Notes: generated by a model from the letters alone, not told the origin. A DNA stretch of 49,225 nt from an uncultured Burkholderiales bacterium (GCA_903850735.1 CAINMN010000264.1:1-49225); one strand, 5' to 3'; counted from the stretch's first letter, positions 1-9,775 are shown. Numbers and translations are program-made.

Positions 1-60
1 CAAGAACCCTAAAAAGAAACCGATGAAGCTGTTGCGAAGAAATTTCACTGTCGTGTGCAT
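1..60 (-). CDS. Possible start of a gene running off the left edge; hydrophobic N-terminus MHTTVKFLRNSFIGFFLGFL
   Basis: Reverse complement of 1-60 is open for 20 codons from an ATG and encodes a basic then hydrophobic segment typical of a signal anchor or TM helix. Truncated by the window edge. Confidence 0.3.
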   Translation of the reverse strand, partial: MHTTVKFLRNSFIGFFLGFL

Positions 61-124
61 GACTTGCCAATGCCCCCTACTCATCCTAAAGTGACTCTTT
101 CTGAATTGAACCACACCCACCACC

Positions 125-784
125 ATGTCCCAAGCCCTCGATTCGATCACCCAGCGACTCAGCCAACTCTACACCGGCGCCGTGCACGATGTGTTGCGCG
201 GCTTGGGTCACGACAATTGCGTGCTGCCCACCGAGCTGCGCCCCCTGGACCCCACCCTCAAAGTGGCCGGTCGCGTGTGGACCGTCTCGGGCCACATTGA
301 CCGCACCATCTCTCGCCATGACAGCCTGTTGGGCTGGACCACCTTGCTTTCCAAAGCGCCCGCAGGCCATGTGGTGGTTTGCCAACCGAACAACAAAGAA
401 GTCGCGCTGATGGGTGAATTGTCGGCGGAAACACTGAAAAACAAAGGCGTTCTGGGCTATGTGGTCGATGGTGGCTGCCGCGACACAGATTTCATCCTGG
501 ACCAAGGTTTTCCGGTGTTTCACAGCTTTTTCACGCCCTCGGACATCGTGGCGCGCTGGCGCCCCGATCGTTATGAAGAGCCCGTCACCTTGGGCACTGT
601 GACGGTGTGCACAGGCGATTACATTCTGGGCGATCGGGATGGTCTGGTGGTCATTCCCCAAGCCATGATTCAAGATGTGCTGGACAAAACCGAGCAAGTG
701 GCCAGCACCGAAAACCTGGTGCGCGATGCCATTCGTGGCGGCATGGACCCGGTGCAAGCCTATTTGAAGTACGGCAAGTTCTAA
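125..784 (+). CDS. RraA family protein (HMG/CHA aldolase-like fold)
   Basis: 219 aa ORF with the RraA-family GGCRD motif (VVDGGCRDTDFI) and C-terminal GDRDGLVVIP; followed by an AAGGAG SD for the next gene. Confidence 0.85.
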   Translation: MSQALDSITQRLSQLYTGAVHDVLRGLGHDNCVLPTELRPLDPTLKVAGRVWTVSGHIDRTISRHDSLLGWTTLLSKAPAGHVVVCQPNNKEVALMGELSAETLKNKGVLGYVVDGGCRDTDFILDQGFPVFHSFFTPSDIVARWRPDRYEEPVTLGTVTVCTGDYILGDRDGLVVIPQAMIQDVLDKTEQVASTENLVRDAIRGGMDPVQAYLKYGKF

Positions 785-800
785 AACAAGGAGACCACAG

Positions 801-1865
801 ATGACAAGCCCCAACCCTCGCTGGAAACAACGCCCACCCGGCTCGACCTGGGGCGACTTTGGACCCGACGACCAATACGGCCGGATGAACCTGCTGACGC
901 CCGACAAAGTGCGTCAAGGCATTGCCGAAGTGAAAGAAGGCTTGACCTTCAACCTCAGCTTGCCGCTCGATGTGCCCGGTGGCAACGTGCTGAACCCCCG
1001 TCGCTTGCCGCCGGTGTTGCGACCGACCTTGCGCAACGGCAAGCCCAATTTGAATTACCAACTGTGGTGTGACGACCCCAGCTGCACCGATGTGATCAGC
1101 GATGACCTGGTCATCATGCACTTGCAGTACAGCACGCAATGGGACAGCCTGGCCCATGTGGGCTCGATGTTCGATGCCAACGGCGACGGCCAACCCGAGC
1201 CGGTGTACTACAACGGTTTTCGCGCAGGCATCGACGTGGTCGGCCCCGCCAGCGGCGAAGGCGCCGGCATTTTTGACTTCGCCAAAATTCCCCGCGAGTC
1301 CACCTCGCAAGCCAAAGCCCTGGGCATCGACAAAATGTCCGAGCGCTGCGTGCAAGGCCGTGCCGTGATGATCGACCTGCACGCCCATGTGGGGCGCCAG
1401 CGCGTCAACATCGACTATGAGCAGCTCATGGACATCATGAAAAAAGACCATATCAGCGTCGAACAAGGCGACATGGTGTGCCTGCACACGGGCTTTTCTG
1501 AAATGCTGCTGGAAATGAACAAGCAGCCGGATGGCGAACTGCTGGACAAGAGTTGCGCGGTGCTGGAAGGCCGCGATCCTCGCTTGTTGCAGTGGATCAC
1601 CGACTCGGGCCTGGTGGCCTTGATTGCCGACAACTATGCGGTGGAAGCCCATCCGGCGTCGCCCAAAGCCGGACCCTGTGCCACCTTGCCCATTCACGAG
1701 CACTGCCTGTTCAAACTCGGGGTGCACCTGGGTGAAATTTGGCATCTGACGCCCTTGGCCAACTGGCTGCGGGCACACAAGCGCTCGCGCTTCTTGCTGA
1801 CCGCCCCGCCCCTGCGCTTGCCCGGTGCTGTCGGCTCGCCAGCCACCCCCATTGCCACGGTGTGA
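801..1865 (+). CDS. Cyclase family protein (kynurenine formamidase-like metal hydrolase)
   Basis: 354 aa; QWDSLAHVG resembles the cyclase-family QWD...H metal site; GDMVCLHTGF and conserved C-terminal E/H residues. Confidence 0.8.
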   Translation: MTSPNPRWKQRPPGSTWGDFGPDDQYGRMNLLTPDKVRQGIAEVKEGLTFNLSLPLDVPGGNVLNPRRLPPVLRPTLRNGKPNLNYQLWCDDPSCTDVISDDLVIMHLQYSTQWDSLAHVGSMFDANGDGQPEPVYYNGFRAGIDVVGPASGEGAGIFDFAKIPRESTSQAKALGIDKMSERCVQGRAVMIDLHAHVGRQRVNIDYEQLMDIMKKDHISVEQGDMVCLHTGFSEMLLEMNKQPDGELLDKSCAVLEGRDPRLLQWITDSGLVALIADNYAVEAHPASPKAGPCATLPIHEHCLFKLGVHLGEIWHLTPLANWLRAHKRSRFLLTAPPLRLPGAVGSPATPIATV

Positions 1866-1872
1866 GGCCGCC

Positions 1873-2841
1873 ATGAAACAAACCCTTCGATCGCTTTTGT
1901 GGGCAGCCATGAGCTGCCTCTTGGCCGCGTCCGTCCAGGCACAGCCTTACCCCAGCAAACCCGTGCGCGTGGTGGTGCCCTACCCACCCGGTGGTCCCAC
2001 CGACATCGTGGCGCGCGTGCTGTTTCAGCAAGTGGCAGAAAGCACCGGCCAGCAATTTGTGATTGACAACCGTGCAGGCGCGGGCGGCAACATTGGCGCA
2101 GAGCATGTTGCAAAATCGACTGCCGATGGCTATACCTTGTTGATTGGCACGACGGCCCATGCCATCAACATGTCGCTCTTCAAGTCTTTGAACTACGACG
2201 TGCAAAAGGACCTGGCGCCCGTGAGTTTGTTGACGCAAGGGCCCCTGGTCCTGGTCACCCACCCGCAATTCCCTGCCAACAGCGTCAAAGAGCTGATCGA
2301 CATGGCCAAGGCCAAGCCGGGCAGTTTGAACTTTGCCTCTTCAGGCAATGGTCAGTCCACGCATTTGTCGGCCGAGCTGTTCAACAGCATGGCGGGGACC
2401 AAGATGGTCCATGTGCCCTACAAAGGCAGTGCACCGGCACTCAGCGACCTGATGACCGGCCAAGTGGGCATCATGTTCGACACCACCTTGTCTGCGATGC
2501 CCTTTGTGCGCGCCGGCAAGCTCAAAGCCCTGGGGGTGACCAGCCCACAACGCACACCGGCCGCGCCAGATGTGCCCACCATCGCAGAGTCGGGCTTGCC
2601 GGGCTATGAAGTGTTTGCCTGGAATGGCGTGTTTGTGCCAGCGGGTACGCCCAAGGCCGTCGTTGTGCAACTCAACGAAGAAATTCGCAAAGCCATGCAA
2701 TTGCCGCAGGTGCGCGACAAGTTCAGTGCGCAAGGCTTTGCGGCCTCCTGGAACACGGCTGATCAGTTTGGCGTGTTTGTGCGCAACGAAGTCGACAAAT
2801 GGGCCCGCACCGTCAAGGCCTCGGGCGCCACCCTGGATTGA
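1873..2841 (+). CDS. Bug/TctC-family tripartite tricarboxylate transporter solute-binding protein
   Basis: Signal peptide MKQTLRSLLWAAMSCLLAASVQAQ, then YPSKPVRVVVPYPPGGPTDIVAR, PYKGSAPAL, PDVPTIAESGLPGYE. Start taken at ATG 1873 rather than 1825. Confidence 0.93.
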   Translation: MKQTLRSLLWAAMSCLLAASVQAQPYPSKPVRVVVPYPPGGPTDIVARVLFQQVAESTGQQFVIDNRAGAGGNIGAEHVAKSTADGYTLLIGTTAHAINMSLFKSLNYDVQKDLAPVSLLTQGPLVLVTHPQFPANSVKELIDMAKAKPGSLNFASSGNGQSTHLSAELFNSMAGTKMVHVPYKGSAPALSDLMTGQVGIMFDTTLSAMPFVRAGKLKALGVTSPQRTPAAPDVPTIAESGLPGYEVFAWNGVFVPAGTPKAVVVQLNEEIRKAMQLPQVRDKFSAQGFAASWNTADQFGVFVRNEVDKWARTVKASGATLD

Positions 2842-2862
2842 GGCTGACGGGCGCGGGGCTGC

Positions 2863-3846
2863 TCAGTCGGCCTTGGCGCCCGAGTCTTTCACCACCTTGG
2901 CCCATTTGAGCAATTCGCTCTTGCAATAAGCCGCGAACTCCTCGGGCGAGTTGCCAACCGGCTCCGCGCCCAGCGCGGCATAGCGCTCTTTGACGTCCGG
3001 CAGTTTCAGGATGCGTGCCACCTCGTTGGCCAACTTGTCGGTCACCTCTTTGGACAAACCTTTGGGCCCCCACAGGCCGTACCAGGTGCTGATGTCGTAA
3101 CCGGGAACGCCGGCTTCTGCAACGGTGGACAGGTCAGGCACGGCCAAGGAGCGCTTGGCCGTGGTGACGGCCAGGGGCCGCAGCTTGCCCGCCTTCACAA
3201 AGGGCATGGCCGAAGGCATGGAGTCAAACATCAGCTGAACCTGCCCGCCGATCAAATCGGTCAAGGCTGGCGAGCTGCCTTTGTAGGGCACGTGCTGCAT
3301 GTCGATGCCGGTGGCCAGCTTGAAAGACTCGCCTGCGAGGTGAGGCGCTGCGGCATTGCCCGAGGAAGCAAAGTTCAATTTGCCAGGATTGGCTTTCGCA
3401 TAGGCAATCAATTCTTTGACCGAACGCACGGGCAAGTCGTTGTTGACCACCAGGATCAATGGCACGTGGGCCAGTTGCGTGATGGGCGTGAAGTCGGTCA
3501 AGGCATCAAAGGGAATCTTGGGGTAGAGGCTGGGGTTGATGACATGGATGGAGGCATTGCCCAGCAAGGTGTAGCCATCGGGTGCGGCCTTGACCACATC
3601 GGCGGAACCCATCATGCCCGAGCTGCCCGCTTTGTTGTCGATGGCAAAGGCTTGCCCAAAGCGCTCCCCCAACTTGGTGGCCACAATCCGCGCCAACACA
3701 TCGGTGGGTCCGCCCGGTGGAAAGGGCACCACCATGCGCACGGCGCGCGAGGGGTAGGCCGCCGTTTGCGCCCAGCCCAAAGGCAGGGCACCGAGCAGAC
3801 CCATGCCCATCAGGGCACGGCGTTGAGAGGATGTGGGGGTATTCAT
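2863..3846 (-). CDS. Bug/TctC-family solute-binding protein
   Basis: AYPSRAVRMVVPFPPGGPTDVLARI, HVPYKGSSPALTDL; signal peptide MNTPTSSQRRALMGMGLLGALPLGWAQ. Confidence 0.93.
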   Translation of the reverse strand: MNTPTSSQRRALMGMGLLGALPLGWAQTAAYPSRAVRMVVPFPPGGPTDVLARIVATKLGERFGQAFAIDNKAGSSGMMGSADVVKAAPDGYTLLGNASIHVINPSLYPKIPFDALTDFTPITQLAHVPLILVVNNDLPVRSVKELIAYAKANPGKLNFASSGNAAAPHLAGESFKLATGIDMQHVPYKGSSPALTDLIGGQVQLMFDSMPSAMPFVKAGKLRPLAVTTAKRSLAVPDLSTVAEAGVPGYDISTWYGLWGPKGLSKEVTDKLANEVARILKLPDVKERYAALGAEPVGNSPEEFAAYCKSELLKWAKVVKDSGAKAD

Positions 3847-5015
3847 GCGCTTGTCTCTCCTTGGTAGGCTGCACGCTGTTGGATCATGTGTTCAATTTCG
3901 GCTTCGTTGAAGCCCATCTCCTGCAAGACAACCTGGGTGTGCTCACCCAAGCGGGGTGCGGGCTTGACATCGCGCGAAGCCCCAGGCAAATGCGGCACTT
4001 TCACCTCCCCATAAGGGGCTTGGGGGACGCTGCAAAAATAGTTCATGGCCTGCATTTGCGCATCGTCATACAGATCGAAGTAATCGTGGACCGGGCTCAC
4101 GAGCACATCGGCCGCTTCCAGCTTTTGCATCCAGGCCTCGCGCGTGTCCTGCGCCAGGGCTTCGCCCAGATCGGCATTGATTTCTTTCAAATACCGCTTG
4201 CGCACATCGCTGTCGGCATAACGTGGGTCAGACAGCCAGTTGTCGCGCCCCACCGCCTTGGCCAAGCGGATGAACATGTCGGCGTTGCTGCATGCCACCA
4301 CCATCCAGCCTGATTTCGTGCGGAATTCGCCCGCTGGAGCAAATACCGCCACCTTTTCAGAGGGGTTGCGGTCAAACAAATACGCATTCACCATCGGGCC
4401 GGCTTGGAAAGCCGCACAACATTCCACCAAGGAAATCTCGACGTGCTGCCCGCGCCCGGTTTCCGTGCGCTGATACAGTGCAGCACTGATGGCTTGTGCC
4501 GCATACAAGGCGCTGATGTTGTCCGGGACATACAAGCCCATGCGGCGTGGCCGCTCGGCATCGCCATTGACCACGGCCATGCCGGAATAGGCTTGCACGA
4601 CAGAATCGGTGGCCGGCTTGCTTTTCAGCGGGCCTTGCGTGCCAAAGCCGGTGATGGAGCAATACACGAGGCGGGGATTGAGTTCAGACAAGGCCTCGTA
4701 GTCCAAACCCAATTTTTTCATCACGCCATGGCGAAAATTTTCCACCAGCACATCGACTTGGGTAATCATGCGCAGCAAGGCTTCGCGCCCCAAGGCGCTG
4801 GCAGCGTCAATGGCCACGCCGCGCTTGTTGAAATTGCCGGCCAGGGCATTGGCGCTCATGCCTTGCTGGCTGGCCCCTGTGCCGCGAATCCAATCGCCAC
4901 CCAGTGGTTCGACCTTGATCACACGGGCACCTTGCCGCGCCAGGATACCGGCGCTGACGGGACCTGCGATGCCTTGGCTCATGTCGAGCACGGTCAGTCG
5001 TTGAAATGCCTGCAT
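3843..5015 (-). CDS. CaiB/BaiF family CoA-transferase
   Basis: 390 aa; LTVLDMSQGIAGPVSAGILARQGARVIKVEP, LVENFRHGVMKKLGLDYEAL, ISLVECCAAFQ. Stop overlaps the downstream Bug start by an ATGA (3843-3846). Confidence 0.92.
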   Translation of the reverse strand: MQAFQRLTVLDMSQGIAGPVSAGILARQGARVIKVEPLGGDWIRGTGASQQGMSANALAGNFNKRGVAIDAASALGREALLRMITQVDVLVENFRHGVMKKLGLDYEALSELNPRLVYCSITGFGTQGPLKSKPATDSVVQAYSGMAVVNGDAERPRRMGLYVPDNISALYAAQAISAALYQRTETGRGQHVEISLVECCAAFQAGPMVNAYLFDRNPSEKVAVFAPAGEFRTKSGWMVVACSNADMFIRLAKAVGRDNWLSDPRYADSDVRKRYLKEINADLGEALAQDTREAWMQKLEAADVLVSPVHDYFDLYDDAQMQAMNYFCSVPQAPYGEVKVPHLPGASRDVKPAPRLGEHTQVVLQEMGFNEAEIEHMIQQRAAYQGETSA

Positions 5016-5108
5016 GAAGTTCCTTGTTCAATCCGTGACAACTCTGCTCAAACACTATACGAATTCCCATTAAGATGGTCTATTGCTTAGGTGACTAGGA
5101 AAGAAAAC

Positions 5109-6089
5109 ATGACCTCTGAAGCCCGTCGACAACTTTTGGGGGGCGCCGCTGCCTCGCTGGCTCTGGCAGGACTGCCTGCACTGGCTCAAACGCCTGCCAC
5201 CACCCGCACCACCCGATTGATCGTGCCGTTTCCGCCGGGCGGTCCTGTCGACCTGACCGGACGCTTGTTGGCGCAAAAGCTCACCGAACTCTGGGGCCGT
5301 CAAGTCATGGTGGAAAACAAGGCCGGGGCCGGGGGCATCGTCGGCGCGGAATACGCAGCCAAAGCCTTGCCCGATGGCAACACTTTTTTCTTGTGCAGCA
5401 TCCACCACTCGGTCCTGCCCAGCCTCAAGCCCAAGCTGTCTTATGACATCGAGCGCGACTTTGTGCCTGTGAGTGGGGGCGCCATGTTCCCGGTCATTTT
5501 GGTGGCGCATCCCTCTTTGCCAGTTCAATCGGTCAGCGAGTTGATCGCTTATGCCAAGAAAAACCCGAAGAGCCTGGCCTATGCCTCAGCCGGCAATGGC
5601 GGTGGCACCCATCTTTCGGCGGAACTTTTCAACATGTTGGCTGGCACCACCCTGAACCACATCCCCTACAAAGGGAGTGCGCCCGCCATGACCGATGTGC
5701 TCGGGGGTCAAGTGCCGCTGATGTTCAGCGATGCCCCCACCGCCCTGCCCTTTATCCGCAACGGCAAGGTCAAGGCCTTGGCGGTGGCCAGCACACAGCG
5801 CTACAGCCTGATGCCTGATTTGCCCACCCTGGCCGAATCTGGCCTGCCGGGCTATGAGGCTTACTCTTGGGCAGCGGTGGTCGCGCCAGCGGGTACACCC
5901 AAGGACATCGTGAGCCAAGTGAGCAAAGACATCGTGAAAGTTTTGTCGCTGCCTGAAACGCGTCAGCGGTTTCACGAAGCCGGGGCTGACCCCTTTCCCA
6001 CCACGCCTGAAGGTTTCGCCAAAATTTTGCGCAGCGAAATTGAAAAGTGGCAACGGGTAGTCAAGGCGGCCAACATTCAGGCAGACTGA
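5109..6089 (+). CDS. Bug/TctC-family solute-binding protein
   Basis: TRLIVPFPPGGPVDLTGRLL, IPYKGSAPAMTDVLGGQVPLMF, PDLPTLAESGLPGYE; RR-containing signal peptide. Confidence 0.92.
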   Translation: MTSEARRQLLGGAAASLALAGLPALAQTPATTRTTRLIVPFPPGGPVDLTGRLLAQKLTELWGRQVMVENKAGAGGIVGAEYAAKALPDGNTFFLCSIHHSVLPSLKPKLSYDIERDFVPVSGGAMFPVILVAHPSLPVQSVSELIAYAKKNPKSLAYASAGNGGGTHLSAELFNMLAGTTLNHIPYKGSAPAMTDVLGGQVPLMFSDAPTALPFIRNGKVKALAVASTQRYSLMPDLPTLAESGLPGYEAYSWAAVVAPAGTPKDIVSQVSKDIVKVLSLPETRQRFHEAGADPFPTTPEGFAKILRSEIEKWQRVVKAANIQAD

Positions 6090-6110
6090 ACCCCGCTTGT
6101 GTTTCCCGCC

Positions 6111-6764
6111 ATGTCTTTCAAGCCTGCTGCACTCATTTTTGACTTGGATGGCACCCTGGTCGACAGCGAAACCCATGGCCTGAACGTGATGCATGAAGAG
6201 GCCCAAAAACTGGGCGTCACCATCAGCCTGCAAGAGGCCCATCACGCGTTTCGCGGCAAAAAAATGGCGCTGTGCGTGCAAAGCATTGCAAGCCGTTTGC
6301 CACAGGCGCCTGCCGAGAATTTTGAGGTGGCGTTCACGGCCCACCTGCGTCGCTGCATGGCGGTACGCTTTCGTGAAGCGCTAGAGCCCATGCCCGGCGC
6401 CTTGGACTTGGTGTCACAACTGGCCTTGCCGTTCGCCATCGCTACCAATGGCCCACGCGAAAAAGCAGAGCTCACCTTGGGCTTGACCGGCTTGCTGCCT
6501 TTTTTCAAAGATCACTTGTACTGCGCCTACGATATCGGCACTTTCAAACCAGACCCTGATTTGTTCTGGCATGCGGCCAAACAATTGGGCATCCCTGCCC
6601 ACCAGTGTGCCGTGGTGGAAGACAGCCTGCCAGGCGTGATGGCGGGCTTGGCCGCAGGCATGCATGTTTACTCGTTGTGTGATCCGGCCGCGGTGACGCC
6701 AGACATCGCTGCGCGCATTCAAGCCATCAGCGGCTTGCCTGAATTGCAAGCTTTGCTGATGTGA
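6111..6764 (+). CDS. HAD family hydrolase (beta-phosphoglucomutase/phosphatase-like)
   Basis: LIFDLDGTLVDSE motif I, VVEDSLPGVMAGLAAGM motif IV; ATG 6111 chosen. Confidence 0.9.
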   Translation: MSFKPAALIFDLDGTLVDSETHGLNVMHEEAQKLGVTISLQEAHHAFRGKKMALCVQSIASRLPQAPAENFEVAFTAHLRRCMAVRFREALEPMPGALDLVSQLALPFAIATNGPREKAELTLGLTGLLPFFKDHLYCAYDIGTFKPDPDLFWHAAKQLGIPAHQCAVVEDSLPGVMAGLAAGMHVYSLCDPAAVTPDIAARIQAISGLPELQALLM

Positions 6765-6878
6765 TGACAGCAGCCCTCAGCTGACCACGCACAGGTGCCA
6801 CGGCACAAACTCGTGGTCGCCCAAGCCCAAAGCCTCGCTCTTGGTGGGCTCGCCAGAAGCATGCTGAATGAAATTGGC

Positions 6879-7862
6879 TTATTCGGCCTTCACGCCTGCA
6901 GAGGTGATGACCTTGCCCCATTTGACAATTTCATCGTCCAAAAATTTCACCGCTTGGTCAGGGGTGCTGCCCACAGGCTCCAGGCCCAAGGCCTCAAAGC
7001 GCGCGCGCAATTCGGGCGAATTCAAGGCACGTGCAGTTTCAGCCGAGAGCCGGGCCACGATCTCTTTGGGCACACCGGCAGGTGCCAGGAAAAGCACCCA
7101 GGTGGAAGCCTCCAGTGGCGGTCCACCAGCCTCGGCCAAAGTGGGCACCTCGGGCGCGCTGGGGATGCGTTTGGACGAGAACATGCCCAGGGCCTTGATC
7201 TTGCCGCTGCGCACATGCGGCATCAGCGACACCGGGGTGTCCACCAGGATCTGAATGGAGTTGCCCATCAGGTCTTGCAAAGCGGGCGCGGTGCCTTTGT
7301 AGGGCACGTGCACCATTTGGGTCCCGGTGTTCAATTTCAGGAACTCCGTGGTCAAGTGCGCGGCGGCACCGATGCCCGAGGAACCAAAAGACACCTTGTC
7401 GGGATTGGCCTTGGCAAAACTGATCAATTCCTTGACATCCTTGACCGGAAAATTGTTGCTGGCCGTCAGAATCAGCGGGGTGATGCCCACCACGGACACT
7501 GGCGCAAAACTTTTCACCGGGTCGTACGGCATGCGACCGGCATAGAGCGTGGCATTGGCCGCGTGGGCCGCAATGACGGTGAGAAAGGTGTAGCCGTCTG
7601 GTTGGGCGCGGGCCACAAATTCCGAGCCCAGCAAAGAATTCGCCCCGGGCTTGTTCTCCATGACGATTTGCCAGCCGGTGAGCTCCTGCACCTTTTGAAT
7701 CACCATGCGGGTGGTGCTGTCGGTCAAGCCGCCCGGCGTGTAGGGAATGACCCAGCGGATGGGCTTGTTGGGCCAGGCGCTGGCAGGCGCTTGGGCCCAA
7801 GTCAGGGTGCTGCTTGCCAAGCAAGCGATCGCAGCGAGGGAGCGAAGCCAGTTTCGGCGCAT
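6879..7862 (-). CDS. Bug/TctC-family solute-binding protein
   Basis: WPNKPIRWVIPYTPGGLTDSTTRM, HVPYKGTAPALQDLMG; start at ATG 7862 (MRRNWLRSLAAIACLASSTLTWAQ). Confidence 0.92.
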   Translation of the reverse strand: MRRNWLRSLAAIACLASSTLTWAQAPASAWPNKPIRWVIPYTPGGLTDSTTRMVIQKVQELTGWQIVMENKPGANSLLGSEFVARAQPDGYTFLTVIAAHAANATLYAGRMPYDPVKSFAPVSVVGITPLILTASNNFPVKDVKELISFAKANPDKVSFGSSGIGAAAHLTTEFLKLNTGTQMVHVPYKGTAPALQDLMGNSIQILVDTPVSLMPHVRSGKIKALGMFSSKRIPSAPEVPTLAEAGGPPLEASTWVLFLAPAGVPKEIVARLSAETARALNSPELRARFEALGLEPVGSTPDQAVKFLDDEIVKWGKVITSAGVKAE

Positions 7863-7960
7863 GGTTTCTCCTTGTTGAAAAGCTGCCAACGGGGCATGCC
7901 TGCGCAAACATAGCGACTACCGCCCCACTTGAACAGCCGTGACAACCCCAAGCATGAAGA

Positions 7961-8506
7961 TCAGGGCTTGCCCTTAGGTCGAAAGAACACAGGGTACTGT
8001 CGCTCGACCAACGGCCCCGCCAGATCCCATGCGTGGCAGCGCCCCAGATGGGGTGGCGGTTTTGTGGGGTCGGGTGAAGTGAAAGCGCCTTGAATGGTCT
8101 GAAAAGCCACGGTCGCCATGTTGAACAGCAGTTCGCGCAAATGCGTACAGCCTTGCACGCCACCCAGGTTCTTCTCAATGGCTTTGCGCCAGCCCGCGCC
8201 CAGGGTACAGCCCACCATGCGTTGCATAGCAGCGGCGGCTGTCGGACACTCGCGGTGCGGCGTGCTGTCCATGGCAACGGCAATGTCATGGATCAACAAT
8301 TGGGCATCCACGGTCAATCGGATGGCCAAATGGTGGATGGGCTCGCCCGGTTGCCACACACCCTCCTCTTGCAAATCGAACACCAGGCTTTTGGTGTCTT
8401 TCATTTCACCTTCGATGTCCCACAAGCCATCGTCGCGGCGATAGCCCTGAAAACTCACTTGGCGGGTATGTTCTGGGGCGCGGGGTTGAGGTGATGGCAG
8501 TGGCAC
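7961..8506 (-). CDS. DUF2889 domain-containing protein
   Basis: GYRRDDGLWDIEGEMKDTKSLVF and MVGCTLGAGWRKAIEKNLGGVQGCTHLRELL are typical DUF2889 segments. Start uncertain: GTG at 8506 fits family N-termini; the ORF extends to 8611. Confidence 0.75.
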   Translation of the reverse strand: MPLPSPQPRAPEHTRQVSFQGYRRDDGLWDIEGEMKDTKSLVFDLQEEGVWQPGEPIHHLAIRLTVDAQLLIHDIAVAMDSTPHRECPTAAAAMQRMVGCTLGAGWRKAIEKNLGGVQGCTHLRELLFNMATVAFQTIQGAFTSPDPTKPPPHLGRCHAWDLAGPLVERQYPVFFRPKGKP

Positions 8507-8622
8507 GGGCAGTCTCGAGCAAAGGATGACAAGCTGCCATTGTGCACATGCAAAATGTCTCGCTGGCGACTGAGGCATTGGGCGGCATCGCGCACAGTCC
8601 CAACACCACAAGGAACTCCTGC

Positions 8623-9756
8623 ATGAAGATCACCCGATTGGAAGTGTTTGCCCTGCGCGCGCCAGCACCCGAACGCCCCCACTGGACCAGCCATTTCATC
8701 GTGCCCACCGCCAATGAAATTTTGGTGCGGCTGTACACCGACGAAGGCATCGAGGGTTTTGGGCTGGCCACCAGCTACACCCCGATTGACTTCGCCATCA
8801 AGGCCTGGAAGGGCGGCCTGGCCGAGCAAATCATTGGCGAAGACGCCCTCGCGCCCGAGCGCCTCTACCAAAAACTGTTTGCCCTGACCACCAGCAAAGT
8901 GGCCAATGAAAAAGGCTGGTCGCGCGAAGCGCTGATCCGCATTTCAGCGGCCGTGGACATCGCTTGCTGGGACATCGTGGGCAAGGCGGCGGGCCTGCCG
9001 CTTTACCGCTTGTTCGGCGGCTACCGTGACAGCGTGCCGGCCTATGTGACCTGCGGCTACTACCGCGAAGGCAAAGACCATGCGGAGCTGCGCGATGAAA
9101 TGCACATGCTGCTCGACCAAGGCCACACTGGCTTCAAGGCCAAGGCCGGTGGCCTGCCTGTCCCTGAGGATGTGGAACGCATGGCCGTGATGCGCGAAGT
9201 GATTGGCCCGAACCGCGATTTCATGATCGACCCCAACCGCGCCTGGGACTTGCCCACCGCCATCGATGCCGCACACCGTCTGGAAGCCCTCAACCCGCGC
9301 TGGCTGGAAGAGCCCATTCGCTGGGAAGATGATCGGCGGGGGCTGAAACTGCTGGCGCAGAAAACACGCATCCCCTTGTCGGGCGGCGAAAGCGAGATGA
9401 CCAGCTACGGCTGTCGCGCCATGCTGGAAGAACAGGCCATTCAAATCTTGCAGTTTGATTGCACGATGATGGGCGGCTTCACCGAAGGCCGCAAGCTCAC
9501 CGGCCTGTGCGAACTGAACCATGTGCAAGTCGCCCCGCACCATGATTGCTTCATCCATGCCCACATCGTGGCCTCCAGCCCTGCGGGCTGCATTGTGGAA
9601 GCCTTCACCGACCCGGAGCGTGACCCCTTGCAAGCCGAGCTGTATGAAGACCCGCCGGAAATTCGCAACGGCGTGCTGCACCTCAAACAAAGCCCAGGCC
9701 TGGGCTTGACCTTGTCGCAAGCCGCGCTGGCCAAATACGGCCAACGTATTGTTTAA
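8623..9756 (+). CDS. Mandelate racemase/muconate lactonizing enzyme family protein (enolase superfamily)
   Basis: KAKAG, MIDPNRAWD, WLEEPI, SGGESEM metal-ligand and catalytic motifs. Confidence 0.9.
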   Translation: MKITRLEVFALRAPAPERPHWTSHFIVPTANEILVRLYTDEGIEGFGLATSYTPIDFAIKAWKGGLAEQIIGEDALAPERLYQKLFALTTSKVANEKGWSREALIRISAAVDIACWDIVGKAAGLPLYRLFGGYRDSVPAYVTCGYYREGKDHAELRDEMHMLLDQGHTGFKAKAGGLPVPEDVERMAVMREVIGPNRDFMIDPNRAWDLPTAIDAAHRLEALNPRWLEEPIRWEDDRRGLKLLAQKTRIPLSGGESEMTSYGCRAMLEEQAIQILQFDCTMMGGFTEGRKLTGLCELNHVQVAPHHDCFIHAHIVASSPAGCIVEAFTDPERDPLQAELYEDPPEIRNGVLHLKQSPGLGLTLSQAALAKYGQRIV

Positions 9757-9775
9757 TGAACCCCAGGAGACAAAG

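Noticed and set aside
1825-1872. Extended N-terminus for the first Bug protein
   Set aside because: The signal peptide begins at ATG 1873; the upstream extension is in the end of the cyclase gene.
651-1910. 419 aa minus-strand ORF opposite the cyclase gene
   Set aside because: Antisense to RraA/cyclase genes with clear family motifs; compositionally a shadow ORF.
1873-3846. Convergent Bug genes as the two arms of a transposon or large inverted duplication
   Set aside because: Protein similarity is family-level only, long DNA identity is not evident, and no terminal repeats or transposase were seen.
6795-7913. 372 aa plus-strand ORF opposite a Bug gene
   Set aside because: Antisense to a complete Bug protein with signal peptide and conserved motifs.
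7039-8289. 416 aa minus-strand ORF across the Bug and DUF2889 genes
   Set aside because: Different frame from both real genes, Arg/His/Gly-rich, no domain.
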